Assembly: GCA_024195585.1 (NCBI GenBank)
Contig: SWBL01000037.1
Coordinates: 124,001 to 188,000 of the forward strand
Direction of reading: 5' to 3'
Length of the DNA stretch: 64,000 nucleotides
Source of the DNA: Aureobasidium sp. EXF-3400
Taxonomy: Eukaryota; Ascomycota; Dothideomycetes; Dothideales; Saccotheciaceae
Shown: piece by piece, positions 52,634 to 64,000 of the stretch
How positions within the stretch are numbered: the stretch's first letter is position 1
Layout of the letters: each line of letters begins with the position of its first letter
Notes under the pieces: generated by a model
Seen by the model: the letters and a program-made list of their open reading frames with translations, nothing else
Database searches by the model: none
What the model was told of the DNA's origin: nothing
Position numbers and translations under genes: made by a program

Positions 52634-53311
52634 ATGGACTACTGCGGCTCTAAAGAAACAAACCTTGTCTTTATCGACGATCTCTTGAAAACATACGATA
52701 CTCCGAGTAAAGTTGGTGAAAACTCAGAATCAACTTCATCGCCTTTTTCAAGCAAGCTGCCATATGAATGCAAAACCCTCTTGCAAAAGCTCTGCACAGA
52801 GACCAATTCGGCAAACATCGACTGCGATCACTTCGCAATAGCAGACCAACAATCCCTCGAGGATGGCACACTACTAGTCGTCGTAGAGCCAAAAGAAGAC
52901 GAAACACATCGTCCAATCCGAGTAATCTTCAAAGCAATCGAATCACGACTCCAATCCCACACCACCAAACAAAACCCACCAAAAACCCAAGATACCCCCA
53001 AACCAACCAAAGACGAGGGACCGGAGCCAGGAAAAACAGGCTACAAACTCCACGAGCCCAATCCTGCAGATTTCTTCCCGCCAGAGCGAAGACGTGAGAT
53101 GCTTCTCGACAATGGTGAGCGCATCCTTCTGGGAACAAGGGATTCGGAGAAGGATTTCGTAGGCGAGGTTGTCTGGTTGGGAGGGAGAAGAGGTGGACCG
53201 AAAACTGCTAGAATCGTCCGAGAGCTTTTTGGAGATGAGAAGAGTCCGCCTTTTAGACCGAGCAACTCTGGTCCTGTTCAGCCTGATCTCAGAACAACCC
53301 ACTCCACATAA
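52634..53311 (+). CDS. Unknown protein, 225 aa
   Basis: Single-exon frame from ATG 52634 (MDYCGSKETNLVFIDDLLKT). Not a recognised family. The N-terminal third looks folded; a Pro/Lys/Thr-rich linker (KQNPPKTQDTPKPTKDEGPE) follows; then FFPPERRREMLLDNGERILL, FVGEVVWLGGRRGGPKTARI and VRELFGDE. The last 34 bp overlap the end of the gene on the other strand. Confidence 0.6.
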   Translation: MDYCGSKETNLVFIDDLLKTYDTPSKVGENSESTSSPFSSKLPYECKTLLQKLCTETNSANIDCDHFAIADQQSLEDGTLLVVVEPKEDETHRPIRVIFKAIESRLQSHTTKQNPPKTQDTPKPTKDEGPEPGKTGYKLHEPNPADFFPPERRREMLLDNGERILLGTRDSEKDFVGEVVWLGGRRGGPKTARIVRELFGDEKSPPFRPSNSGPVQPDLRTTHST

Positions 53312-54126
53312 TCAGCCATACCATGTTTCTCCAGATGCTCTTTGTATCTCTTGACAGGGTTGCTGTCGGCAAGGCTGGCGAATGGAACAAACTCGACAAA
53401 GACACCCTCGAGGCCTTGATCGCGTATATGTTGGCGGAAGGATTGAGGAGTCAATCGAGGAAGGTGCTTCATGCTTTCAGGATAATGGAAAGCTTGCGTT
53501 GGCTGTGGGACCCACGTCACATCATCGAATGGTAGCATGGGTTTGTGCGAATTGACGTTGGCGAGAGGATGGCGTTGAGTCGAAGCGCCAGTCGAGCTGT
53601 ATTTGCTGTCGGCGACATTCTGTGACTGCTTCGCATGCTTCTCCTTGTTGAACTTTGATTTGGAACAGCGACCAGACTCAATAGCGCGAAGTCTCTCCAG
53701 AACATCTGGCACTTCTTCGTAAGCGGGAGTAAACTTTCTGTATTTGACATCTTTGTAGCTTTCGAGAAGGGCGATCCATCGTTCTTGACTCTCCACTGTA
53801 AAGTTGCAAAAGTGCTGCGAGTCATTGGTGCAAAAGACGGAAGCTGTCAGGACGTTTGCGAGGTAGGTTCCTCTCCTGCTTTTGAAAACATGAGGTGGTG
53901 GTGCTGGAACTCGTTGGCGCGAAATTGAATCCTTTTGAGGAGCGTGCAAGTTTCCACTCTTGCCTGCAATCATTAACACCTTGACCATATCCTTTCCAGC
54001 ACTGGTTCGCAGCAAGATGAGCATACCATCTGCAGGCTCCTTCCTAGTCTTCACAGCTTTGACCTTCTTGTCGAGCTTATATCTAGGGACGAGCGAAACA
54101 TTCTCGCCAACAACAATTCGTTTCAT
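53278..54126 (-). CDS. Unknown protein, 282 aa
   Basis: Single-exon frame from ATG 54126 (MKRIVVGENVSLVPRYKLDK). Not a recognised family. It starts basic, then LLRTSAGKDMVKVLMIAGKS, GTYLANVLTASVFCTNDSQH and VESQERWIALLESYKDVKYR, which might be a PH-like or ligand-binding fold. The C-terminal block FHYPESMKHLPRLTPQSFRQ, HIRDQGLEGVFVEFVPFASL and PVKRYKEHLEKHGMADYVEW is well structured. Confidence 0.55.
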   Translation of the reverse strand: MKRIVVGENVSLVPRYKLDKKVKAVKTRKEPADGMLILLRTSAGKDMVKVLMIAGKSGNLHAPQKDSISRQRVPAPPPHVFKSRRGTYLANVLTASVFCTNDSQHFCNFTVESQERWIALLESYKDVKYRKFTPAYEEVPDVLERLRAIESGRCSKSKFNKEKHAKQSQNVADSKYSSTGASTQRHPLANVNSHKPMLPFDDVTWVPQPTQAFHYPESMKHLPRLTPQSFRQHIRDQGLEGVFVEFVPFASLADSNPVKRYKEHLEKHGMADYVEWVVLRSG

Positions 54127-54295
54127 GGCTTGAGCTTGGGCGGCGCGATTTGTGGTCGCTTGAATGAGGCGGCGAGAACTTGGTGACGCGCAGAAGGGAA
54201 CAGCTGATGAAGAAGTTTAGCGGTCGGAAGGATTGATGCATTGTGAGCCATTTCCGTTTGCGCGAACAAACAACCGCTTTGAGGGGTATCGACCT

Positions 54296-55851
54296 TCACA
54301 CCTTCTTCCATCTCCAGATACAACCAAGTAGCCTTTTCCTTGCCGTCTTTCTTGCGACGTCTTTTACACTTTCGGCCACCTTTGTTTCGATGGCCACGGC
54401 ATCTACATTCCCAACGTCCTGTAGGCCCTCAATCTCGTCCACTTCGGCAATCTTCCAGCTTCTCAGGAAAAGCGCACAAACAGCTGCACCAACATACATG
54501 AACCCCGTAAACAACTGTGCTCCCAGGTACCCGCCGTCAAATGAAACAATTTCGAGGCCGATGGGCTCGGAGAAAGTACAAGGAATGACGAGGACCAGCC
54601 AACAAATGTTCAATGCAGCAGGAACGTTGCGCAAACCGACAACTTCGGCAGTGACCGGAGCGATGGTCGTCCAGAAGGTTCCCGCAACTGTCCCGCCAAC
54701 TATAGCGTAGAAAATGAGCACGCCAAAACTCTTTGCGTTCGTCCAGATCACCAAGGCAAATAGGCCAGATATGAAAGTCATGAGAGTGGCCATGTTGATG
54801 CGGCCGATACTGTCACTGAAGTATCCAATTGGTGGACGACCAACGGCTTGTCCGAGGTTGAGGATTGCTGAGACAGTGGATGCTTGAGAAGCAGTAAGCC
54901 CGACACTGCGGGCGAAGTTTGCTAAACTGAACAGCAGAACGACGTATGCTAGCATGCTAAACCAACCAAAGCCTGTGGAAAGATTGTTAGATAGTCAAGT
55001 CAATTGGGGAATGGAAAGGAAATGATGTGCGTACCAAGCAATAACAGGTATTCGGTTCGCTTGAACAGCTGTGCATCAAATGCCAATTGCGAACTACCAA
55101 TTGCCTTGTTCCTATCCTTCACCAGCATAGCACATATACCATTGACCACACATGCTACGATGCCTAGAACTCGGAAAGCCCAAGCCAATCCAATGCTAGG
55201 GATCATGGCGCCAGTTGCCAATGAGTATATCAGACCACCCAAACCAGATCCGGCAGTGGCGATACCATTCGCCAGACTTCTCTTCGTGGTAAACCATTGA
55301 GGGACGATACCCACAGACCCAACAAACAAAAAGCCCATGCCGAAGCCGAAGCAAACGCCCTGACTCAGAAACAGTTGCCATATCTGATTCGCAAAACTTG
55401 CACCTATCAAGCTTGCAGTTTCAAACACGACTCCGGTAAACAGCGTAGTCTTGGTTCCGAACTTGCGTGTAACAATGGTGGCCACTGGTGAGACGAGCAA
55501 TGCACATGCAATTGAGAGGGATCCGACGAAAGCAAATTCCAGGTAAGTGGCGCCGGGGAAAACATTGTTGGCCAGATAGTATGCGAGAAAGACACCATAT
55601 GACGAGTTCAAACCCCAGGTATGACCATTTATGAGAGCTACACAAACAACACAAACCCAACCATAGCCGCCATCGGGTGCTGGTGGCGGTTCTGCTGCAG
55701 GTACGACATCGGCGGGAGGCTGTTCGGTATTCACGACGATGCCTGGCGGCGAATCCTTCTCACCAGGTATGCTGGTATCCGAGGCGCTCATATCGCCAGT
55801 TCGGGCTTTCTCTGTGTCGACATTGTCGATTGAGGTATTGTTATGATTCAT
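54296..55851 (-). CDS. MFS transporter, monocarboxylate-permease type
   Basis: Plasma-membrane carrier of the major facilitator superfamily, MCT-like group, about 497 aa. Exons 55035-55851 and 54296-54972 join in phase (GTACGC/CAG). After a 60-residue polar N-terminus the typical MCT opening appears: APDGGYGWVCVVCVALINGH, then WGLNSSYGVFLAYYLANNVF. Twelve membrane segments can be drawn, six per exon. SGLGGLIYSLATGAMIPSIG and GQAVGRPPIGYFSDSIGRIN are the usual loop and MFS motifs. The C-tail is basic (ARKTARKRLLGCIWRWKKV). The substrate is unknown; fungal members range from mono-carboxylates to riboflavin. Confidence 0.88.
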
Positions 55852-57273
55852 CTATGCCGTGGCTGGAGGGTGTGCTGTCCTCGCTTCGCGGACATGCTAT
55901 GGTCCAATTGACGAAACAAAGGTCTGAAAAGCGAAAAAGAAAGTGGATCTGAGGAAGATGAAGTGGTTATGTGAAATGTACAAGTATATACATCGTGCCG
56001 TGTTCCGTCAATGTGTCATTACAAAAAGGAAAGCATCGAACTGCCAAAAAGCGGAGGTGCATGCGGAGAACAGATATGCGCAACTGCCGGTTAACCGACG
56101 ATATGGGGTATCAAGATGTGACCCTGTCCACGACAATACAAGCTAGTAATCAATCCCTCGAGTCTACGATGTCGAGGAATGTCGTCCTTGATGCCATTAG
56201 GTTGCTTGCAGTCTTGGACTCATTGATCTCAAAATTCTGCCTGCAAATAAGCTGTTTCGACAGTCCGAGTCCTGGAGCGACATTGTACCTGGCTTGTGTA
56301 CGTGTTCGTTGACCAGCACGAGCTCTAGGGTTCTAGAGTTGACCCGTTGAGCACAATGTTGCGTCGCGCAGAATGTATGCAACAAGCAGACAAAAAGACC
56401 TTCGCAATGATCTCAAGGTCGACAAAAGGATGATGGCACGGAACAACCTCGGGCGATCTTCACCAGCCTAAATCCTTCACAATCTCGGCTCGACTGTTCA
56501 GATTGAGCCTGCTGTCCACGTGCCACACCGAGACCTCCTACGCACGTAGTCTCAGCAACATAGAGTCATGACATACGAAGAACCGGACTTCAACTGACTT
56601 TTGATTGCGACGACTTCTCTTGGCCGACAAACAGGGGCTGACAAGAACGTTGACATGCTCATACCAATTGCTTGATTGGGTTAAGCATGAGCAGTATCAT
56701 CTTCCGAGCTGGCATCTGGACTCAACCTCGGTCCTATATCCAGAGAGAGTGTGTGCGTCGCGAAAAGAGTCTGATTTGAGCGCTATGAAGAAGGTCATAA
56801 TCCAGCCACTCTACCTCGGCATGGTTCTGAACAGCATCCTTCAGGCACCAGAATTCTTTGCTGCGTCCATCATGGACGATCGCTATAGACGCCCGCAACA
56901 GTAGCCGAGCCGATCGGTACTCTATTAGGAAACACGACCACCTAGAGAAAGTCTCTTGCGTTGAGAATCCTACGCGGTGGTGAGATGAGATTCAGGCATG
57001 CATACGATACACTAGTCACAGAGAGTCATCGGCCACGACGAGTTCTTGAAGCGTGCTCTCATTCCAACCAAAAAGCTTGGATCGATTGAATCATGAACGA
57101 AGTCCACACTTGATTATCCATACCGATTGTTACGACCAAGCCTCCACTCAAGGGGGTGTCAGTCGTCCAAAAAGGCTGATGAGTAGATAGATGCATGTGC
57201 TCAATTCACGCTAACAACGCTCACCTCGTATATGAAGGATCAGAAGCATAATTGAGACTAAGGCTCCCACTAT
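55852..57273. other. Long intergenic region
   Basis: About 1.4 kb without a supportable gene. A 99-codon frame at 56605-56904 has no recognised motif. Confidence 0.4.
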
Positions 57274-59618
57274 ATGTGTCCTAGATGTGTGGCACAGCCA
57301 TGGTACGTGTCCTGGCTCGTCTTTCAGAAGGAGAAGGCCGATCTTGGGCTCTTAAATGTCCCTGTTATTCTGTTGCTTTTCATTTCACTCTCTGGCTCAT
57401 TCTTTCGGCTATTATTACGTACTTTTGTGTCTCTTGCTCGAAACTTGGATAGTATGATGGCTTGGTTCTCAGGCGTAGTGCCGTTGTAAGTGATTCTCAA
57501 CCAGCCTAACAGGGTGGTTTCTTGTATTGATCGCGACAGTGTTTGGACTGTGTGCGCTGCAGTATCGACAGTCTCTTCTAAACACATCTTGCTTATCAGC
57601 AATTATCGTGAGAACCTCTCGTAACAGTCATTTTCAAGCCTTTGCATAACATAGCTCTAGACTATCGTACGTGAGGCTGTGATTTCAAGTATAACCTTCG
57701 ACACTAATCCTGCCAGCATTCACACTAGTCATACTACAACTCATCGCCGCTACAGTTCTGATTTTCTTCCACGGCATGTGCCATGCGCAAAAGATTACAG
57801 ACGTGTTTAAACCAAACCCCGATCTGGACATCTCTTCACCAAGAGGCAACACGCAGCTGTTCTTGAGATTGGCATTTCTGTCTTGGTGTTTGGCGTTCTT
57901 CTTCCCACTATGGATACAATCGACGCTGCACTTCGAAAATATCGCAACGTTACTGATAATCTCAGTACGCATCCTATCATGGCCACATGCTTACTGCGGT
58001 ACTGACTCTAGTATAGCCGATCGTCTCGTTTTTCGATATAATCCCATTTGGTCTATGGTACAAAGTCAGTCTCTGCGTGACGTTAACATTGTCCTGCTTA
58101 ACGATCTTACTTGACGACTACAAAATTGCGCCTAATGGGTGGCTTTTCGGCATCCCTGCTATACTCATACTCGGTGTGATCCATGCAATCCTTCGAGACC
58201 AACCAACACACGACTCCGGGTTACAACAACCAGACGAAGATCAAAGAATATCGTCGTTAGTGATGATTTTACCTTTCTTCTCTTGTCTTTTCTTCTTTGA
58301 AGACGATCATGAGGTCGTCTTGACTTGGGCACAAGTGCCTATGTTGTGTCTCAATCTGATCACGACTGCTGTTGCAATCACACTGTGGCCGGCGACGCTC
58401 AAGCAGGCAAAGAACAATCTATCACAGAGTCTCGTCTTTCTTGCATTACCAGCATTCGCAGCGCTCTTCTCCCAGCAGCTGGGATTACCTGTATACTTGA
58501 GCTCTGTCCAGGTTCTGGCGTTCTTGGTCGTTGTCTGCTGTTGCACTTTCACTGCGTTCAACAATCCGGACTCCACTCCTGCAGCCGAGGAGGATTGGCT
58601 CGAGCTGTCCACACATTCTGAGGACGATCCTAAGTACGCAGATCTCTCCATGTGTGATCTCGAAGACTCTAAATCAGAATTGCGGGCCCGATGGAAAGTG
58701 CGATGGGATCTGTGTTCATCGATCTTGCTCGCTGTTGGAATAGGTGTATGGATCTACTTCCTCATCAACAACTTCTCGACACCGTTTCAACAGCACACAT
58801 CTCATGCATTGCGACTGGATACCAATTATGAAGCGAGCTCCAACATCGACATCGTGATGAGCATGTATCATGAACCTCCTTCTCACATAACGGACACATT
58901 CTCCCTTCTCAGATCCATTCCCTTCATTGGCTCTAAGTCACCTCGCTTGATCCTCTACACCAAAGACCCCCTTGCAGACACAACAGAACTTCAACACCTC
59001 ACCAACGCCACAAAAGTCATCCAATTGCCAAATGTAGGCAGAGAAGGCCACACCTACCTCCACCACATACTTTCCTCATGGGATGATCTAGCAACTCAGA
59101 CTTTCTTTCTTCAAGCCTCCATCCACAACCCACGGGAATTTTCTGCCAGAGTTGAGAACTACTACACTTCTGAAACAGGAATGTTGAGTTTGGGATTCAG
59201 CGGCCAGAGTTGCGAGTGCAATAATTGCGGTGATAGGTTTGGATGGCAAGATCATTCTGGCATCGTGGAAAAGACTTGGAAAGAGGTGTTTAACCAGACG
59301 TGTGAAGAGCAGAGGGTGCTTTTGAGTTACAAGGGCCAGTTTGTGGCAAGTGCTGCGAGGCTGAGGGCGAATGATAAGACGCTGTATGAAGGGTTGATAA
59401 AGGCGTTGGAAGAACTGGACAGCTGGGCGCATCAGCAAGATTATCTGCAGGGTCGACCTGATTCGCTGAATGCGCCGTATCTTGGCTATACCTTGGAGCG
59501 GATGTGGTCAATGATTCTGCAATGTTCAGAAGAGCGCATTGCGGCACTCTGCCCGACACTGTTAAGCGAGACAAGAAGAGGAGGATCAAAGTCAGATTGT
59601 CAGTGTTTTGATTCTTGA
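57274..59618 (+). CDS. Multi-pass membrane protein with DUF3431 domain
   Basis: Firm part: exons 57717-57964 and 58017-59618 join in phase (GTACGC/TAG). They encode about five membrane segments (LVILQLIAATVLIFFHGMCH, FLSWCLAFFFPLWIQSTLHF, VSLCVTLTLSCLTILL, LFGIPAILILGVIHAIL, LGLPVYLSSVQVLAFLVVVC), then a last helix and a lumenal or external DUF3431 domain: IDIVMSMYHEPPSHITDTFS, SPRLILYTKDPLAD, GREGHTYLHHILSSWDDLA. DUF3431 is glycosyltransferase-like. The front is unresolved. An ATG at 57274 opens a membrane-like stretch (NVPVILLLFISLSGSFFRLL) up to a donor at 57486. The next segment (57513-57607) reads best as WFLVLIATVFGLCALQYRQS in a phase that does not fit, and a 10-nt microexon at 57661-57670 could mend the later junction. 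Confidence 0.7.
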
Positions 59619-59741
59619 TAAAGATCTGAAGCCGCTTTTAAGAAAGATTCGCAGATAGGGTATTATAATAACGAAATAGATGTACAAGGGTGTTGTATTT
59701 GCAGGAAAAGAAAAGAAGTGACCCGTCTTGAAGGTCAGCAA

Positions 59742-61053
59742 CTACACGACCTCATAACGGTAGTCGATCTCGTCTTCCTTGATCTTCTTGGATGTTTCCA
59801 GACGTTGTCCAGTGGTGGGAACGGGCTTTTTCAAGCGCAACACCCAACAAAGCATGGCCTCTGCTGGTAGTAGAAGCATCCAGATTCTGTTGATGAAGAA
59901 CGCAATAGAAGTGGTCAAGAGAGCCACAACAGCGTCCAAGTAGTAGTGATTGGCAGTTGCAACAATGACTGACAGGACCAGCAGAGGGTAGCAAAGTCCA
60001 GCCAACAACCAAAGACATCTGCTGAAAGTCGATTGTTGCAGCTCAGAACGCCAGTGGATGCCAGAGTGGTAGATGAAAGTGCAGCCAATCACGAATGCGT
60101 AGGTAAAATGAAGACTGGGCATGGCCGCAAGCTGGTTGACGTTACTGCCACCCACCCAGACGCTCTCGGCGTGATCTTGACGAACAGTGTCGTGGAAGCC
60201 AAAGGATTTTGGCAAAAGGCGTGGCGGCATGCAAGGGTAGAAACAGAAAACGAAGAAAGCAGCAAAATTGCCCAGAGTCATGGTACGTCTAGCGACAGCA
60301 AAAGTTGCATGATCCGGAGCGGCATAGTAATACCATGAAAGGAAACTGTCAGGAATTAGCGGTTGATACATGAAGTTTTGGACAGAGTTTCGACGCACGT
60401 GACGGTTCCAGGAATGTGAACCAGCGAGTAGATTCGGTTGAAGAATGTCAAAATGATGGGGTGACCGGTTGTGAAGAAGGTCTGGAAATCCACCTCACTG
60501 ATAGGGAAAAAGATGGAAAACATCGAATGGTGCTCAAAGTTGAGAATGCTGATTCCGTGCTCCTGGGCGAGTTCCGTGACGCCGTCCTTTGTCGCATAGA
60601 GAGAAGCGGCGATGGCCTTTGTAAAACTGTATGCTGCATAGTTGAGAGCCCAGTAAAACATTTCTACCAGGAAAGGGAACTTTTGCAGAATTCTGCTGTG
60701 CAAATGATTGGCGAAAGCTGAAGAGTCGGGCATGTCGAAGTCCTTGCCCAAGCAGGTGCGTTTTTGAAGTCGGGCTGTCGCGTGACCTTCATCGTCGGGG
60801 AGCATAGGACGTCCTTCATTCGTAGGTGACAGAGTTCCAGAGCGGGCATTGAGATCTCCTCGAAGAACACTGAAGTTTTTGCGACGGTTGATGATCAAAG
60901 AGCCAATCATAACGGTAACGACAAACTTGAGAAGAGTGTTAGTTTGGTCGTGTGCATCTCTTCCGGACAATCTTCTGTACTCACGACCGGCTCTGCCCAT
61001 TTGTGCGACGCAAATTGCGCACCTCCCAGGTCGACTTTTCCCTTGTCTGCCAT
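59742..61053 (-). CDS. PAP2-type membrane phosphatase
   Basis: Multi-pass lipid-phosphatase-like protein (PAP2_3 group, which also contains inositol-phosphorylceramide synthase), about 399 aa. Exons 60985-61053, 60399-60925 and 59742-60345 join in phase. The first exon is short (MADKGKVDLGGAQFASHKWA). A membrane segment, a polar loop and further helices follow. Catalytic motifs are in the last exon: AAMPSLHFTYAFVIGCTFIY with its His, and VIVATANHYYLDAVVALLTT with the His and Asp of motif C3. The tail is charged (TSKKIKEDEIDYRYEVV). The substrate is unknown. The gene converges with the DUF3431 gene. Confidence 0.82.
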
Positions 61054-62225
61054 GTTTCCGATTATGTCCTCCGCAGGTATGAATATGAGAAAGGGAAAAA
61101 AGAAAGGCCTGTTGTTTTGACAAGTAGGGAAGAAGCTTTTGAGGCCAAGTTTAGGGGTATTTCCGCCAGGCTTCGGGGAGGCTTTGCTTCCGAGGCGCCG
61201 TTGTTTCTGTCCAATTTGGCTAGTACAGGCGAAATCGAATTCACGGAATCGCTTCCAACTCTACTCCGAATAGGAGTGGCTCTCCTTGCAGGAGTGATGC
61301 TCGCGTGACACCGGCTTTATGGTATGACTTGCGAAGGATTTTTGCTGATGTAGGAAAGGCTATCGAACTCTCGTAAACTCTTCGTCACCAAGGCAGCCAT
61401 CTGCCTACCTTATAGTCTTGGACGATAGTTTTGAAGGATTGCGGTACCAAGTCTTTTGACCCTCTCGATGCCTAGTGCCATGACAAGTCTAAATGAAACA
61501 CAGCCCCATACATGCCCAGACTCGTTCAGCGCTTGCGAGTTGCGGGGTCGTCCGCTGCGAAAAGGGTCCCAAAATCGATTTCAGAGCAATTCTCCAAGAC
61601 ATCCGGTTGGAGAACCACCGACATTGCCAACCACGAAGATGCCCATTGGTGTGTTGTAAAGAGGTATGATACAGAATCACGTTTGTCGCGTGCTCTCGGC
61701 ATAAACTTTGTGTTTGGTTCATCCTAAATTTAAGCACAAGCCATCCGACGGACCAAGGCGCGAATCGATACGAGATACTGTACGATAAAATAAGCCGCTT
61801 GCGTATGATCTCTTCTGATCTGGCCGCCTGAAAATTCCCGACATCGTTATTCAGCTTTTTGCAAATGCCGACTTTGTGAGCGCTTGTTCGTTGTGATTGC
61901 TACATTTAACAACGCAGCGTAAGGAAGGAGCAACCCTGCCGACATATGCCAAGCCAGATTGACAATCCTGAATCCCCTTTTCAACATTTCAGACAGGCGT
62001 TTCCGTGGACCATTCCTGTTCTTTCTCGAGATCGTCCTTCAACCCCACCGTGACTCTTGCAATTATTTCCGTCTCATCGGAGCAAGATGATCCTTCAAAA
62101 GACAGAAAGGGGCATAGCTAGGTTGGTTGGTTTCTTGCGCAACCGACAACTTTCAGCAACTAAATCCCCAGCTGCAATTTGTACCCTTGTTTTAACCACA
62201 TTGTCATCGCCACATCGAGCAGATC
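61054..62225. other. Divergent intergenic region
   Basis: About 1.2 kb between the diverging PAP2 and RING genes. No supportable gene. Confidence 0.4.
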
Positions 62226-63056
62226 ATGTCAACAATCCACGTCTCCAAAGACTATCAATTCAGATTCATAACGGCAAAACCACGCCATCAACATGTCCTC
62301 GAGGTCATAACTCCACACATACCGACCATCACTTTGGGCATCCTCTCTCTCAATCTCCTGCAGTGGCAATATAAACCCGGAACTTATCGCATCGGTGACA
62401 TACTCGCCTATGTCACATGCCTGATCCTTCACAACCTTTCTCGCCCATTGCTGTCTCTCTGTCTGGCTATCGCCTACACAACTTGGGTGTCCTTGCCAGG
62501 CTCATTCGCTTCCCTTGCTCTACCTTCTCTTGAGCAATTCCTAAAACAGACCACATTCCAAGCTCCTGCTCACAGCGAGGAAGAAATGTGTATTGTCTGT
62601 TGGGATGAAGAAGCACTTTGGGGCAAGTTGCCTTGCAAGCACACCGTCTGTAAGAACTGCCTTGAAGCCATGGGTTCGGCACTTCAGACCGCATGTCCCA
62701 TGTGTAAACACCCTCTTTTCTCCCTTCACGACCGTTTAGTTTTCTGCATCAGCAAAGCTCATGTGTCCATTCAAGCCGTTACCAGCACACTTCACCTCTT
62801 GGTCCTATACGACGAGGTGCAACACTACCGGTACTTCAACATTGCCATCACTTTGGCGTTGATAATGTTTTTGAGTTGGATACTGATAAAAGGATATGTA
62901 CCATTGATAAAGAGTGGAGGAGAAAATTGGTGGAGGCTTCGTGCGAGTTGCAAAGGTGGTATGGGTCGGGCCATGCGACCGGCCGGGTTGGCTTTTGTCA
63001 TGACCGCTGCTATGCTGTGTCACACTCTCTATCGCAACCGCGGCCTATTTTTATAG
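62226..63056 (+). CDS. Membrane RING-finger protein (E3 ligase-like)
   Basis: 276 aa, single exon. After a polar start come two hydrophobic stretches (ITLGILSLNLLQWQ; LLSLCLAIAYTTWVSLPGSF). A C3HC4 RING finger lies at about residues 121-160: CIVCWDEEALWGKLPCKHTV then CKNCLEAMGSALQTACPMCK, with all eight zinc ligands present. Two more membrane segments follow (YFNIAITLALIMFLSWILIK; AGLAFVMTAAMLCHTLY). By family it would bind an E2 enzyme and ubiquitinate membrane or ER-associated targets. The partner is unknown. Family members of this small, four-helix layout are common in fungal genomes but poorly described. Confidence 0.82.
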   Translation: MSTIHVSKDYQFRFITAKPRHQHVLEVITPHIPTITLGILSLNLLQWQYKPGTYRIGDILAYVTCLILHNLSRPLLSLCLAIAYTTWVSLPGSFASLALPSLEQFLKQTTFQAPAHSEEEMCIVCWDEEALWGKLPCKHTVCKNCLEAMGSALQTACPMCKHPLFSLHDRLVFCISKAHVSIQAVTSTLHLLVLYDEVQHYRYFNIAITLALIMFLSWILIKGYVPLIKSGGENWWRLRASCKGGMGRAMRPAGLAFVMTAAMLCHTLYRNRGLFL

Positions 63057-64000
63057 TGCACACGGATCAAGGCGGATGTGCGTGGACAACGCATACATGT
63101 CATATATATCTCATCTTCCGCGGAGAGATGTCCGGAAACACGTGCGACAACACCAGCGCGGGTTAGCGAATCACCTCGACACATAAGCACACAATGGGTC
63201 GGTATGTTTTCCAAAGATACGTTCATCATTTTTAAATACGCATCAGGCAAGAAGAGGGCACCGATGTCCGATGGTCATCAGCTATGAAGACTGAACCGGC
63301 AATCTCAAGCCCTAGAGCTCTTCCTGTCCTTCTCGTGAATGACAAGCTCTTTCGTTTGGACAGAGAGAGCAGGAGGGAACAAAGCCCGCTCCTTCCTTCT
63401 TCCCACAAATGCTTCTCAGATGAACATCTAGACCTCGGACACATTATCGTACCATGCTCATCAGAACTCCGTTCCTGCATATTCTCGTGAAAGCCTAGCT
63501 TGCCACAAGATGAGAGTTGAACACATCTACGATACACATTATCGAGTTGTCCTCATCTAGTCTACAGCATAGCACAGCATAAACGCCAGGCAGAAAGATG
63601 CCAAAACTTCACCCTTACATATCCCCTAGCTGTAGGCAAACTCGCCAACACTAAATCTCTATTTCCACAGCTCATGAAGAATTCCGCCTGTGAGAGTGGT
63701 CCATCAAGCATTACAATCTCCGAGCAGAATATCATCCTTACGCAACAGCAAGAGAAGTGACCATGCCCGGGCCTCAAAGGAGCCAAGACTCGGTAAAACT
63801 TTCAAGGATCTTCAAAGGGGAAGAAGCAAGGTTGTGAGCATTTAAGGGAAAGATAATGATATCAGTCTTTGCACAATGATAACTTCGATCAAGGAATCCG
63901 AGGCAGACAAGACAAGGAAGCATGATGATGTTTGTCGAACCCGCACAACTAGCACAAAGCATAAATGTCACGGATAAGACGAAAACAATAGGGTAAGAGA
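63057..64000. other. Right end of window
   Basis: About 940 bp. Short open frames on both strands overlap with no recognised motif. The next gene probably lies beyond the window. Confidence 0.35.

Overview
The window looks like nuclear chromosomal DNA of a filamentous ascomycete (Pezizomycotina). A Dothideomycete of the Aureobasidium or black-yeast kind is my guess, made without any search. The basis is dense genes on both strands, short spliceosomal introns of about 50-65 nt with GTNNGT donors and CTAAC-like branch sites, and fungal families: two Zn(II)2Cys6 regulators, PalC of the ambient-pH pathway, DUF3431, a URE2-like GST and a VPS10 receptor with two domains. There are no bacterial operons or ribosome-binding sites. 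Two tRNA genes are present, Val-AAC and Gln-CUG.

Layout. 0.4-12.4 kb is nutrient and stress oriented: pirin, a possible small membrane protein, a GABA-type amino-acid permease behind a cluster of GATA sites, palC, an intronless HAD phosphatase of bacterial look, a Zn2Cys6 regulator and an AMT/MEP ammonium transporter with GATA sites upstream. 12.4-19.3 kb is a gene-poor island holding an inverted repeat, a 60-bp direct repeat, a long hairpin, a damaged C2H2 zinc-finger gene with heptad repeats, and twelve copies of a 14-bp motif (TACGGTCAACATAT) on both strands. 19.3-26 kb has an F-box protein, a GST, tRNA-Val, a kinase-like gene fragment and an unknown Ser/Arg-rich protein. 26-29.2 kb is one repeat-rich protein of 1034 aa.

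30-51.7 kb is mostly conserved housekeeping: LSM7, a Zn2Cys6 protein, APC4, delta-COP (RET2), a large acidic protein, a UPF0303 protein, the DEAD-box helicase DRS1, tRNA-Gln, and VPS10. 52.6-63.1 kb has two unknown proteins with overlapping 3' ends, an MCT-like MFS carrier, a DUF3431 membrane protein, a PAP2-type membrane phosphatase and a membrane RING-finger protein.

The genes do not form one metabolic cluster. The local theme in the first 12 kb is response to nitrogen and pH (permease, palC, ammonium transporter). The element least explained by known families is the 14-bp motif island at 14.0-19.0 kb. Exon borders were worked out by hand from splice signals and reading-frame phase; no homology search was run.
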